The notes under the pieces are model-generated. The model did not search any database and was not told the DNA's origin. It saw only the letters and a program-made list of their open reading frames with translations. A stretch of 40,329 nt of DNA from UBA6136 sp964344495 (GTDB lineage Bacteria; Pseudomonadota; Gammaproteobacteria; Methylococcales; Methylococcaceae): contig CAYFNI010000006.1 of assembly GCA_964344495.1 (NCBI GenBank), positions 1-40,329 of the forward strand, read 5' to 3'. Made by a program: the position numbers and the translations under genes. Numbering within the stretch: the stretch's first letter is position 1; each line of letters starts with the position of its first letter. Shown one piece after another: positions 7,417 through 16,108 of this stretch.

Positions 7417-8706
7417 ATGGCCAACCGAGACAGCCTCAGCCTGAATCTTGACGACGAAACTTTGTGCCAACTGCCTATGCTAGGCGGCACACTGGGGCCG
7501 GACGTCGTGGATGTGCAGTCGCTCTACAGAAACACGGGGCTCTTCACCTATGACCCGGGATTCAACTCCACCGCCAGCTGCCGGTCGGCCATCACCTTCA
7601 TCGACGGGGAAAAGGGCATCCTGCTCTATCGCGGCTACCCCATCGAACAACTGGCCGAACAGTGCACATTCCTTGAGGTCTGCTACCTGATTCTCAACGG
7701 CGAATTGCCTGACGCCGCCCAGATGGCCAAGTTCGACTACGACGTCACCATGCACACCATGGTGCACGATCAGCTTTCAAACTTCTTCAAAGGATTCCGC
7801 CGCGACGCACACCCGATGGCCATCATGGTCGGGGTGGTGGGCGCGCTGTCCGCGTTCTATCACGAAGCCCTCGACATCCGTTCGAAGGCAGATCGGGATC
7901 TGTTTGCCGTGCGACTGATCGCCAAGGTGCCGACGATTGTCGCGATGTGCCACAAATACAGTTCTGGCATGCCGTTCATGTACCCGCAGAACAAACTCGG
8001 TTACGTCGAAAATTTCCTCCGCATGATGCACGCTACGCCCTGCGACGATTATCAGGCGAACCCGGTACTGGTCCGGGCACTGGATCGCATCCTGATCCTG
8101 CATGCCGATCACGAACAAAATGCCTCGACTTCGACCGTGCGGCTGGCCGGCTCCAGCGGCGCCAATCCGTTCGCCTGCGTAGCGGCCGGCATCGCCTGCC
8201 TGTGGGGCGCTGCCCACGGGGGCGCCAACGAGTCGGTGCTCAACATGCTGAAGATGATCGGCGATGTCTCGCGCATTCCTGAATTCATCAACCGGGCCAA
8301 GGACCGCCAGGATCCCTTCCGGCTCATGGGCTTCGGGCATCGGGTCTACAAGAATCATGACCCTCGCGCCAAACTGATGCGCAGCACCTGCCATGAAGTG
8401 CTGACCGAACTGGACCTGCAGGACAACCCGTTGTTCAAGCTGGCACTGGAACTGGAACGCATCGCGCTGGAGGATGACTACTTCATCGAAAAGAAGCTGT
8501 ATCCGAATGTGGATTTCTACTCCGGCATCGTCCTGCACGCGCTAGGCATCCCGACCAACCTGTTCACCGCGATGTTTGCCATGGGCCGCACGGTCGGCTG
8601 GATCGCCCATTGGGATGAAATGATCTCCGACCCCGAACACCGGATTGGACGCCCGCGGCAGTTGTATACCGGCCCGGCATGTCGGGATGTGCCGCCTCGG
8701 GGGTGA
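7417..8706 (+). CDS. gltA: Citrate synthase (type II, hexameric)
   Basis: Citrate synthase condenses acetyl-CoA and oxaloacetate to citrate, the entry step of the TCA cycle, in the cytoplasm. The 429 residues match the length of the Gram-negative hexameric enzyme. The three catalytic residues are visible: H267 in A-A-H-G-G-A-N-E, H308 in G-F-G-H-R-V-Y-K, and D366 in P-N-V-D-F-Y-S-G. They are within four positions of E. coli H264, H305 and D362. An ACGAGG ribosome-binding site lies just before the ATG. It is followed after 138 bp by a small lipoprotein gene. In an obligate autotroph it would serve mainly biosynthesis, but that cannot be read from this sequence. Confidence 0.97.
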   Translation: MANRDSLSLNLDDETLCQLPMLGGTLGPDVVDVQSLYRNTGLFTYDPGFNSTASCRSAITFIDGEKGILLYRGYPIEQLAEQCTFLEVCYLILNGELPDAAQMAKFDYDVTMHTMVHDQLSNFFKGFRRDAHPMAIMVGVVGALSAFYHEALDIRSKADRDLFAVRLIAKVPTIVAMCHKYSSGMPFMYPQNKLGYVENFLRMMHATPCDDYQANPVLVRALDRILILHADHEQNASTSTVRLAGSSGANPFACVAAGIACLWGAAHGGANESVLNMLKMIGDVSRIPEFINRAKDRQDPFRLMGFGHRVYKNHDPRAKLMRSTCHEVLTELDLQDNPLFKLALELERIALEDDYFIEKKLYPNVDFYSGIVLHALGIPTNLFTAMFAMGRTVGWIAHWDEMISDPEHRIGRPRQLYTGPACRDVPPRG

Positions 8707-8844
8707 CGGGCAGCGGATTTCATCTGTCCTCGATTCGGGAAAGCCGAGCCGGTGCCTCACGGCCATCTATGCGCCAACCATAAAGCCGTGTAGTGTACGG
8801 ATACGTATAGACATTCCGTTCACTCAACTCCGGATCGCACAACC

Positions 8845-9084
8845 ATGAAAAACTCTGCCATTTCCGCAGCCCGCTGGCTGCTCACCCTGACCCTGATGAT
8901 CGCTCTGAGCGGCTGCCTGCCGTTTGCCGCCATGCGCATCGCCAAAAAGGCGTCGGGGTCATCCTCTGATTCCAGCAAGACCAGCACCAGCACGACCACA
9001 CCTGCCACGACGCCGGCGACAGGCTCGGCAGCGACGACCGGCACAGCGCCCACCGACGCCGCCAAACCGACCACTACGCCCTGA
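8845..9084 (+). CDS. Small Ser/Thr/Ala-rich lipoprotein, 79 aa
   Basis: The 79-residue product has a signal peptide (K-N-S-A..R-W-L-L-T-L) ending in a good lipobox, L-S-G-C, so it should be lipidated at C31. The mature part begins L-P-F-A-A-M-R-I-A-K-K. It then becomes a low-complexity Ser/Thr/Pro/Ala tail, probably an extended, unstructured tether. No catalytic domain is visible and I do not recognise the family. A strong bidirectional terminator follows immediately. The ribosome-binding site is weak. Confidence 0.6.
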   Translation: MKNSAISAARWLLTLTLMIALSGCLPFAAMRIAKKASGSSSDSSKTSTSTTTPATTPATGSAATTGTAPTDAAKPTTTP

Positions 9085-9094
9085 CGAATCACGC

Positions 9095-9130
9095 AAAAAA
9101 GCCGGATTTCGTACGAAATCCGGCTTTTTT
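9095..9130. terminator. Bidirectional rho-independent terminator
   Basis: A 36-bp perfect palindrome has a GC-rich core (GCCGGATTTC and its complement, 9101-9124) flanked by A6 and T6 runs on either side. It can terminate the lipoprotein transcript on the plus strand. It also lies downstream of the convergent minus-strand gene ending at 9208. Confidence 0.9.
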
Positions 9131-9207
9131 TGAGCCCGCCTCAACATTCTGTACTGAATAGAGGACTGGTGCCCCAGGCGGGGTAAACTGACCCGTCCTT
9201 CAGCGAC

Positions 9208-9651
9208 CTACTTGGCAACCCAATACTGGCTGGGACCGCCCTTGCGGGACTGGACCCCTGCCACATCCTTGCAGAACGCATCGCGGTCGATGAAGCTCTC
9301 GGACAGGATGAGCCCGGTGTACACACCAAAAAAGGCCATGACCTGATGCTCGAACGGCCGCTGTTCTTCCGGCTTGCGTTTTTTCAGCGGATCGGAGGAG
9401 AGTCCCTCGAATCCCTTGTCGAATGCCGCCTTGTTGGCCGTCAGGCCGGGGCAGGCGTCGATCGCCACTTCGGCGTAGGCCATGTCGACCATGGCGTGCT
9501 GGCTATCCCGACCGATCAGCTTGGCAGTCTTGTTTTCCAGTTCCTGCCAGGCAGGATCCAGCTTGGAAATGACGCTGGCGCTGTCGACGGACGCTGCCAG
9601 GGTGGGGCCTGCTGCCAGCCCGGCCAGTAGAGCAATAAACAATCGGCGCAT
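9208..9651 (-). CDS. Periplasmic hypothetical protein, 147 aa
   Basis: The start at 9651 is preferred over an in-frame ATG at 9684. An ACGAGG ribosome-binding site precedes it by six bases, and the product then begins with a classical signal peptide (M-R-R-L-F-I-A-L-L-A-G-L) cleaved near T-L-A. The mature part of about 128 residues is mixed alpha-helical in appearance, with two cysteines (in D-A-C-P and A-F-C-K-D) that could form a disulfide. It has no enzyme motif I recognise. It lies 32 bp downstream of the small glycine-rich lipoprotein gene, so the two probably share a transcript. Confidence 0.65.
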   Translation of the reverse strand: MRRLFIALLAGLAAGPTLAASVDSASVISKLDPAWQELENKTAKLIGRDSQHAMVDMAYAEVAIDACPGLTANKAAFDKGFEGLSSDPLKKRKPEEQRPFEHQVMAFFGVYTGLILSESFIDRDAFCKDVAGVQSRKGGPSQYWVAK

Positions 9652-9683
9652 GTTAAACCTCGTATGACAGAAATGAACGACCA

Positions 9684-9872
9684 TTACCAGTTTCTACCAG
9701 GGTGGTAGAAGTTGTGATTGTTGGCTACAAAGACATTTGAATGTCCCCAACCACCGCCACCCCAGCAACAGCCACCGCCATGGAATCCTCCAAGATTGGG
9801 GTTATAACTGTAAGTGGTGCAGCCGGCCAGAACGAGGACTGCCAGGATCAGGCCTGACCTTCTTATAAACAT
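9684..9872 (-). CDS. Small Gly/His/Trp-rich lipoprotein, 62 aa
   Basis: The 62-residue product has a short signal peptide with lipobox L-A-G-C (C18), followed by a compact tail rich in Gly, His, Trp, Asn and Tyr. The tail contains G-G-G-C-C-W and several histidines (G-H-S-N, N-N-H-N, Y-H-P), which could bind metal or stick to a surface; this is composition only, not a known domain. A CTGGAGG ribosome-binding site sits before the ATG. The 147-residue periplasmic protein gene follows it on the same strand. Confidence 0.6.
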   Translation of the reverse strand: MFIRRSGLILAVLVLAGCTTYSYNPNLGGFHGGGCCWGGGGWGHSNVFVANNHNFYHPGRNW

Positions 9873-10001
9873 GGGTAACCTCCAGAGGATACTCGTCGTT
9901 GGAATCGTTTTTGGTCAAATCGGTCGGCGCGACATACTAACCGAGGCGTGCGCCGGCATCCAGCCGGATACTTGAGGCCCACCCCCCGCCATACCCCTTC
10001 T

Positions 10002-11756
10002 TCAGGCGGAATCGCGAGATTCCATATACTCGATACGAAGTTGCAGATTTCGCGTGTCGCGGTATTCATTGACATCCAGACGGAACGCAGCGCGAATCGC
10101 CTGACACCGCAACCAGTGCTCGGGCTGATCGACACTGAAGACGATGGCATCAACCAGCTGCTGCCCCCCCATCGGCTTGAGCACCAGCTTCAAATGCCGT
10201 TCCCCGACAATACGGCTGCCGGCCACGGTGAAATCGCCGTCAAACAGCGGCTCGGGGAACCCCTGCCCCCACGGACCCGCCGCAGCGAGCAGTTCCGCGG
10301 TCGGTAACGCCAATTCGCGATCCGCCAGCGGCCCATCGGTGAGGACGGCGTGTTCCAGATCGACGTCGTCCGCACAGCGTTGCACCTCAGCCTCAAAGGC
10401 GGCGGCGAAACGCTCGAACTGATCGCGCTGCAGTGTCAGGCCGGCCGCCATGGCGTGGCCGCCAAAGCGGCTGAGCAAACCCGGATGACGTGCAGCGACA
10501 TCCGCCAGCACATCGCGGATATGAATACCAGGGATGGAGCGGGCCGAGCCTTTGATCTGATCCGGCTGATGATCGGCAGGGGCAAAGGCGATCACGGGCC
10601 GGTGCAGGCGATCCTTGATGCGCGATGCCACCAGCCCCACCACGCCCTGATGCCAGTCGTCCCGGAACAGGCTCAGCGCCGCTCGCGCGCCAAGCAGACC
10701 AGGGTCGAGCGATTCCACGGCGGCGAGCGCCTCCTTGCGCATCTGGTCCTCGATGCCACGCCGCTCGCGGTTAAGGTCGTTCAGTTCGGCGGCCATCGCC
10801 CGCGCGCTGTCGGGCTGGTCAGTCAGCAGACACTCGATCCCCAGACTCATGTCGTCCAGACGACCCGCCGCATTCAGTCGCGGGCCGGCAAAGAAGCCGA
10901 GGTCCGCCGCCGTGGTCTGGTGCGGCTTGCGTCCGGCCACCTCCAGCAGGGCCAGCACCCCGGGTTGCGCCTGCCCGGCCCGGATGCGCTGCAAACCCTG
11001 ATGCACCAGAATGCGGTTGACCTGATCCAGCGGCACCACATCCGCGACCGTACCCAGCGCCACCAGATCCAGCAGCAGGCCCAGATTGGGTTCCGGCTGC
11101 TGATGGCGCTGGAAATACCCGTCGGCCCGCAACACCTGACGCAACGCCATCAGCACGTAGAACATCACCCCGACGCCGGCCAGCGAGCGGCTGGGAAAGT
11201 CGTCGCCAGGCACATTCGGGTTCACGATGGCATCCGCCTCCGGCAGCGAACTGCCCGGCAGATGATGGTCGGTGACCAGTACCCGCATCCCCTGCGCCCG
11301 GGCTGCCGCCACGCCCTCATGGCTGGAAATGCCGTTATCCACGGTCAGCAGGATGTCCGGCTGGCGCGGCGCAGCCAGACTGACAATCTCGGGCGTCAGT
11401 CCATAGCCGTATTCGAAGCGGTTGGGGACCAAATAGTCGACCTGTCGCAATCCCATTGCCCTCAATCCGCGCACGGCAACCGCCGTTGCGGTCGCGCCAT
11501 CGGCGTCGTAATCACCGATCACCAGCAGCCTGCGATCCTCGTGAATCGCCGCGCGGAGCTGCCCGACCATCGCCGCCATGCCCGACAACCGCTGGGGCGG
11601 CGGCAACTGCGCGAGGGTTCGGTCCAGTTCCGTTTCGGATCGGATGTCGCGGCTGGCATACAGCCGCTGCAACAGCGGCGGTAGCGCCGCCAGAGCTGAC
11701 TGCGACTGGCCGGCTGAACGGCGCACGATTTTCTTGCGGACCGGATGATGCAGCAT
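10002..11756 (-). CDS. recJ: Single-stranded-DNA-specific exonuclease RecJ
   Basis: RecJ is a 5'-3' single-strand DNA exonuclease of recombination and mismatch repair. The 584-residue product (start at 11756) is close to E. coli RecJ at 577. The DHH phosphoesterase motifs are present: V-I-G-D-Y-D-A-D-G near residue 75, V-D-N-G-I-S-S, and V-T-D-H-H-L-P-G. The DHHA1 motif G-G-H-A-M-A-A-G lies in the C-terminal half. A longer frame to 11921 exists, but it would overlap the end of cyoE and adds a sequence without homology, so the shorter start is used. The ribosome-binding site is weak. It lies 61 bp after cyoE on the same strand. Confidence 0.95.
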   Translation of the reverse strand: MLHHPVRKKIVRRSAGQSQSALAALPPLLQRLYASRDIRSETELDRTLAQLPPPQRLSGMAAMVGQLRAAIHEDRRLLVIGDYDADGATATAVAVRGLRAMGLRQVDYLVPNRFEYGYGLTPEIVSLAAPRQPDILLTVDNGISSHEGVAAARAQGMRVLVTDHHLPGSSLPEADAIVNPNVPGDDFPSRSLAGVGVMFYVLMALRQVLRADGYFQRHQQPEPNLGLLLDLVALGTVADVVPLDQVNRILVHQGLQRIRAGQAQPGVLALLEVAGRKPHQTTAADLGFFAGPRLNAAGRLDDMSLGIECLLTDQPDSARAMAAELNDLNRERRGIEDQMRKEALAAVESLDPGLLGARAALSLFRDDWHQGVVGLVASRIKDRLHRPVIAFAPADHQPDQIKGSARSIPGIHIRDVLADVAARHPGLLSRFGGHAMAAGLTLQRDQFERFAAAFEAEVQRCADDVDLEHAVLTDGPLADRELALPTAELLAAAGPWGQGFPEPLFDGDFTVAGSRIVGERHLKLVLKPMGGQQLVDAIVFSVDQPEHWLRCQAIRAAFRLDVNEYRDTRNLQLRIEYMESRDSA

Positions 11757-11817
11757 GACAAATTTGAAGAAAAAGACCGAGCGGACCGAGCCGCAGGGGT
11801 GAACGCCGGCCGGACGC

Positions 11818-12711
11818 CTAGCGCGGAAGGTAATGATCGACCAGCAGCGCGGTGAAGATACCGGCCAGATAGAGGAGCGAATAGCCGAAGGTCCGCATCG
11901 CCAGCGCGTTGTCACGGGCACGTTTCAGCCGGATGGCGTAGTACAGGAAACCCAGCCCGAGCAGCACGGCCGCCAGCAGATAGACCGGACCGCTCATGCC
12001 GGTCAGGTAGGGCAACAGGCTGCAGATGAACAGCAGGATGGTGTACAGCAGAATGTGCAGCTTGGTCACGTCGTCACCATAGATGACCGGCAGCATCGGC
12101 ATGTCGGCCAGCCGGTACTCATCCTTTTTGGCCAGCGCCAGCGGCCAGAAATGCGGCGGGGTCCAGATGAAGATCAGCAGGAACAGCAACAGCGCATGCG
12201 GATCAACGGTGCCGGTCACGGCGCACCATCCCAGTACCGGCGGGGCCGCCCCGGCCGCGCCACCGATGACGATGTTCTGGGTCGTGACACGCTTCAGGTA
12301 GCGGGTGTAAATCACGGCATAGCCGATCAGGGACACGAAGGTCAGCACAGCAGTCAGCGGATTGACGCCGAACGTCAGGATCAGCATGGAGATGACGCAC
12401 AAGATCAGCGCGAAGGTATTCGCCTGACGCGGCTCGAGTTGTGCCTGCGGGAGCGGTCGGTCTTCCGTGCGCCCCATCTTGCTGTCGATCTCGCGATCGT
12501 AAACATGGTTGAGCGCCGCCGCCGACGCCGCCGCCAAGCCGATGCCCAGTGCTCCCCACACGGTTTCCGCCAGAGGCGGCAGTTCCGGGACAGCGAGAAA
12601 CATGCCGATCACCGCCGTAAAAACGATGGCACCGACCACTCGCAGCTTGCAGAGGCCGAGATACGCTTTCCAGAGCGGGGGATGTTTCAGCGTCGACGTT
12701 GTCGAAGTCAT
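11818..12711 (-). CDS. cyoE: Protohaem IX farnesyltransferase (haem O synthase)
   Basis: This UbiA-family prenyltransferase adds a farnesyl group to haem b to make haem O for haem-copper oxidases. It spans the inner membrane. The 297-residue product, started at 12711, has the E. coli CyoE length and shows the prenyl-diphosphate/Mg motif N-H-V-Y-D-R-E-I-D followed by R-T-x-D-R-P-L-P. The second conserved loop is Y-T-R-Y-L-K-R, then W-T-P-P-H-F-W-x-L-A. About seven to nine hydrophobic helices are visible. No cytochrome oxidase genes adjoin it here; it is paired with recJ and divergent from the M16 peptidase pair. It is also called ctaB. Confidence 0.95.
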   Translation of the reverse strand: MTSTTSTLKHPPLWKAYLGLCKLRVVGAIVFTAVIGMFLAVPELPPLAETVWGALGIGLAAASAAALNHVYDREIDSKMGRTEDRPLPQAQLEPRQANTFALILCVISMLILTFGVNPLTAVLTFVSLIGYAVIYTRYLKRVTTQNIVIGGAAGAAPPVLGWCAVTGTVDPHALLLFLLIFIWTPPHFWPLALAKKDEYRLADMPMLPVIYGDDVTKLHILLYTILLFICSLLPYLTGMSGPVYLLAAVLLGLGFLYYAIRLKRARDNALAMRTFGYSLLYLAGIFTALLVDHYLPR

Positions 12712-12795
12712 GATGGGCAATGCCTTTCGTTTACAATGTTCCGCTGGCTGGCGGGCACCCCCGTCGCGAGCTAACCCACTCAGGGAGACTGTCAC

Positions 12796-14172
12796 ATGTT
12801 GTTTCGCGGACTCCGCATCATCCTGCTGGCGCTGCCCTTGCCCGCCGTGGCGGCAGAGCCTCAGGTGCACGAATTCAGGCTCGATAATGGCCTGAAAATT
12901 CTGGTTCAGGAAGACCACCGGGCACCCGCCGTGGTGTCGCAGGTCTGGTACAAGGTCGGCGCCAGCAGCGAATATGGCGGCATCACCGGCCTCTCCCACA
13001 TGCTTGAGCACATGATGTTCAAGGGTACGCAAAAACATCCGCCGGGCGAGTTTTCCCGCATTATCGCAGCAAACGGGGGGCGCGAAAACGCCTTCACCGG
13101 GCAGGATTACACCGCCTATTTCCAGACACTCGAAAAGTCACGCCTGCCGGTCAGCTTCGAACTGGAGGCCGACCGCATGCGGCACCTGAAACTGATCGAG
13201 GCCGAGTTCGCCAAGGAGCACCAGGTGGTGCTTGAGGAGCGCCGCCTGCGCACCGACGACCAGCCGCGCGCCAAGATGCAGGAGCATTTCGAGGCCGTGG
13301 CCTACAGCAACAGCCCCTACCGGAACCCGGTCATCGGTTGGCCCGACGATGTGGCCGGCCTGACGCTGGACGACCTCAAGCGCTGGTATGGCCTCTGGTA
13401 TGCCCCCAACAATGCCACGCTGGTCGTGGTCGGCGATGTTCAGCCCGACGTGGTCTTTCAGCAGGCAAAGAAATTTTTTGGCCCACTCAAGCGCAGCGAA
13501 CTGCCCCCTGCCAAGCCGCAGACGGAAGTCGAGCAACTCGGACAGCGCCGGCTGACCGTGAAAGTGCCGGCAAAATTGCCGACGCTGGTCATGGGCTACA
13601 AGACCCCGTCACTGAAAACCGCTCCGGACGAAACGGAAGCCTATGCACTGGAAGTGGCGGCCGGCATTCTTGATGGCGGCAACAGTGCGCGTCTCTCCAG
13701 CCGTCTGGTTCGCGGGCAGCAGATCGCTGCCGGCGCCGGTGCCGGATACGATCTGTATTCGCGCTTCTCGAACCTGTTTACCCTGGAAGGCACTCCGGTG
13801 CAGGGCAAGACACTGGCCGAGCTGGAAGCCGCCCTTCAGGCGGAAGTGCGCACCCTGCGCGACGAGCCGATTGCCGCCGACGAACTGGAGCGCGTGAAGG
13901 CTCAGGTCTTGGCCAGCCATGTGTATCAGCTGGACTCGATGTTCTACCAGGCGATGCAGTTGGGGACGGCCGAAACGGTCGGCCTGAACTGGAAAAAGCT
14001 GCAGGAATACGTCGAGCGGGTCAACGCCGTGACGGCGGAGCAGGTTCAGGCCGTCGCGCGCAAATACCTGGTCGATGAGCATCTGACCGTTGCCCATCTG
14101 GACCCTCTGCCGTTGCCCGAAGGGGCACCGGCGCCTGAAGCCGCAGCCATGGGAGGTGGCCATGTCCGCTAA
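12796..14172 (+). CDS. M16-family zinc metalloprotease, catalytic subunit
   Basis: The 458-residue product starts with a signal peptide cleaved near A-V-A-A (about residue 19), so it acts in the periplasm. The inverted zinc motif H68-M-L-E71-H72 is intact and a second acidic cluster (E-E-R-R-L) follows about 75 residues later, as in pitrilysin-type peptidases. The C-terminal half is the second M16 repeat. It overlaps the next gene by 11 bp. That gene encodes a relative without the zinc motif, which suggests an obligate pair like mitochondrial processing peptidase or the Sphingomonas heterodimeric M16 enzymes. An AGGGAG ribosome-binding site precedes the ATG. The substrate is unknown. Confidence 0.92.
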   Translation: MLFRGLRIILLALPLPAVAAEPQVHEFRLDNGLKILVQEDHRAPAVVSQVWYKVGASSEYGGITGLSHMLEHMMFKGTQKHPPGEFSRIIAANGGRENAFTGQDYTAYFQTLEKSRLPVSFELEADRMRHLKLIEAEFAKEHQVVLEERRLRTDDQPRAKMQEHFEAVAYSNSPYRNPVIGWPDDVAGLTLDDLKRWYGLWYAPNNATLVVVGDVQPDVVFQQAKKFFGPLKRSELPPAKPQTEVEQLGQRRLTVKVPAKLPTLVMGYKTPSLKTAPDETEAYALEVAAGILDGGNSARLSSRLVRGQQIAAGAGAGYDLYSRFSNLFTLEGTPVQGKTLAELEAALQAEVRTLRDEPIAADELERVKAQVLASHVYQLDSMFYQAMQLGTAETVGLNWKKLQEYVERVNAVTAEQVQAVARKYLVDEHLTVAHLDPLPLPEGAPAPEAAAMGGGHVR

Positions 14173-15490
14173 GACCGCATTCAAATCCATGACTCCGCTC
14201 TGGCTCGGCCTGTGCCTGCTGGCCGCCAGCCTCAATGCCTGGGCCGTGCCCGACATCCAGCACTGGACCACCTCCCGCGGCGGACGCGTCTACTTCGTGC
14301 CGACCGAAGGCCTGCCGCTGGTTGACGTCCGCATCGTCTTCGATGCCGGCAGCGCCCGTGATGGCGACCGCTACGGCCTGGCCAGCCTCACCTCGGGCAT
14401 GCTCGATACCGGTGCGGGTGACTGGGACGCCGACGCCATCGCCCAGCGACTCGAACGGGTCGGCGCCCTGCTGGGGGCGGGCGCCGGGCGCGACTCCGCC
14501 TATGTCACCCTGCGCAGCCTGACCCACCCGGAAAAGCTGGCCGTGGCACTGGACACCGCCAAGACGGTCCTCGCCCATCCGCGCTTCGAAGCCAAGGATT
14601 TCGAACGCGAAAAGAACCGCACGCTGATCGCGATCAAGCAGCAGGGTGAAGACCCCGGCGAAATTGCCGAAATTGCCTTCATGAACGCCCTGTACGGACA
14701 ACACCCCTATGCCCATCCGCCGGAAGGCGTGAAGGACACGGTCGAAAAGCTGACCCGAACCGAACTGGTCGACTTCCACCGCCAGACCTACACCGTGAAA
14801 AACGGCATCGTCGTCATTGTGGGCGATGTGCAACGGGCCGCGGCGGAATCCATGGCCGAACAACTGCTGGCCGACCTGCCGGAGGGCGAGGCACTGCCCC
14901 CGCTGCCTGATCCCGCCGCGAAAACCGGTCCGGAAACGTTCAAGACCGCCTACCCCTCAGAACAGACCCATGTCTATGCCGGCGTGGCGGGCATGAAGAT
15001 CAATGATCCCGACTATTTCCCGCTGTACGTCGGCAATCATGTACTCGGCGGCAGCGGACTGGTCTCGCGCATCATGGAAGAGGTCCGCGAAAAACGGGGC
15101 TTTGCCTACAGTGCCTACAGTTATTTCATTCCGATGCGGGTCACCGGCCCCTTCGAGATCGGCCTGCAGACCCGGAATGCGCAGGCTCAGGAAGCGCTGC
15201 AGGTCGCTCTCAAGACCGTGCAGGACTTCATCGAGCAGGGCCCGACCGAGCAGGAACTCGATGCCGCGAAGAAAAACATCGTCGGCGGGTTCGTACTGCG
15301 ACTCGACAGCAACCAGAAACTGGCGACCGAAGTGGCCTCGATCGGCTTCTTCAACCGTCCGCTCGACTACCTCAACCGCTTTACCCAAAAGGTGCAGGCC
15401 GTCACGCGGGAGGATGTGAAGCGTGCGTTCAAGGCACGCGTGAACATGGGCACGCTGCAGACGGTTCTGGTCGGCGGCGGTGCCCAGTAA
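14162..15490 (+). CDS. M16-family peptidase-like, non-catalytic partner subunit
   Basis: The 442-residue product has a signal peptide (L-W-L-G-L-C-L-L-A-A-S) cleaved near W-A-V. The fold is M16, but the H-x-x-E-H position reads L-T-S-G-M, so it cannot bind the catalytic zinc. The C-terminal arginine-tyrosine segment found in non-catalytic partners (R-E-K-R-G-F-A-Y) is present and may help hold substrate in the shared chamber. The start at 14162 overlaps the end of the catalytic subunit gene by 11 bp, which indicates translational coupling. An upstream in-frame ATG at 14090 would lie deep in the previous gene and is not used. Confidence 0.9.
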   Translation: MSAKTAFKSMTPLWLGLCLLAASLNAWAVPDIQHWTTSRGGRVYFVPTEGLPLVDVRIVFDAGSARDGDRYGLASLTSGMLDTGAGDWDADAIAQRLERVGALLGAGAGRDSAYVTLRSLTHPEKLAVALDTAKTVLAHPRFEAKDFEREKNRTLIAIKQQGEDPGEIAEIAFMNALYGQHPYAHPPEGVKDTVEKLTRTELVDFHRQTYTVKNGIVVIVGDVQRAAAESMAEQLLADLPEGEALPPLPDPAAKTGPETFKTAYPSEQTHVYAGVAGMKINDPDYFPLYVGNHVLGGSGLVSRIMEEVREKRGFAYSAYSYFIPMRVTGPFEIGLQTRNAQAQEALQVALKTVQDFIEQGPTEQELDAAKKNIVGGFVLRLDSNQKLATEVASIGFFNRPLDYLNRFTQKVQAVTREDVKRAFKARVNMGTLQTVLVGGGAQ

Positions 15491-15496
15491 GCCCAC

Positions 15497-16108
15497 ATGA
15501 CCGGCGCCAGCCATCGCCCGCCAATGACCCGATCCAGTGCCCACCGCAATGAAATCCGCATCATCGCCGGCACATTCCGCAGCCGGCGGCTGCGGTTTCC
15601 GGATGCAGAAGGTCTGCGCCCTACGCCCGATCGGGTGCGGGAAACGCTGTTCAACTGGCTGCGCGACGATGTCGAAGGAGCCCGTTGCCTCGATCTCTTT
15701 GCGGGTAGCGGTGCACTCGGTTTCGAGGCCGCGTCACGCGGCGCTGCCCGGGTGGTGCAAGTGGACGCGGCCGAGCGGGTCTGTGCGGCCTTGCGCCAAA
15801 ACTGCGCCCTGCTGGAAGCCGATCAGGTGCACGTCATTCATGCGCAGGCGCGACCGTTTCTGATGGGTCCGGCCGAAGCGTTTGATCTGGTCTTTCTCGA
15901 CCCGCCATTCCGGCGCGGGTGGCTGGAGCCGCTCTGCGGCCTGCTGGAACAGCGAGGCTGGCTGGCACCCCAGGCGCTGATCTATCTGGAGTTTGAACGC
16001 GAACGACGGCTTGATGCCTTGCCGCTCCACTGGCACAGACTTCGTCACGGCGAAGCCGGCGAGGTGGCCTACAGCCTTTATCAACGACACGCACAGACTG
16101 AATCATGA
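15497..16108 (+). CDS. rsmD: 16S rRNA (guanine966-N2)-methyltransferase RsmD
   Basis: RsmD methylates G966 of 16S rRNA using S-adenosylmethionine. The 203-residue product has the RsmD N-terminal signature R-I-I-A-G-T-F-R-S-R-R-L, the S-T-R-P-T-like R-P-T-P-D-R-V-R-E-T-L-F-N segment, the SAM motif D-L-F-A-G-S-G-A-L-G, and the catalytic D-P-P-F. It begins 6 bp after the M16 partner gene and overlaps coaD by 4 bp. The rsmD-coaD pairing is common in gammaproteobacteria. A slightly later Met is possible as start. Confidence 0.96.
   Translation: MTGASHRPPMTRSSAHRNEIRIIAGTFRSRRLRFPDAEGLRPTPDRVRETLFNWLRDDVEGARCLDLFAGSGALGFEAASRGAARVVQVDAAERVCAALRQNCALLEADQVHVIHAQARPFLMGPAEAFDLVFLDPPFRRGWLEPLCGLLEQRGWLAPQALIYLEFERERRLDALPLHWHRLRHGEAGEVAYSLYQRHAQTES

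Noticed and set aside
10350..11684. A 444-codon plus-strand frame opposite recJ
   Set aside because: It is a mirror of the recJ codon pattern. Its product is compositionally biased and motif-free, while RecJ motifs on the other strand are complete.
11833..12774. A 313-codon plus-strand frame opposite cyoE
   Set aside because: The sequence is rich in Gln, Arg and Asp with no fold signature, whereas the opposite strand encodes a full UbiA-family enzyme.
14090..14161. Upstream in-frame start for the second M16 gene
   Set aside because: It would overlap the first M16 gene by 83 bases and destroy the signal peptide that begins at 14162.
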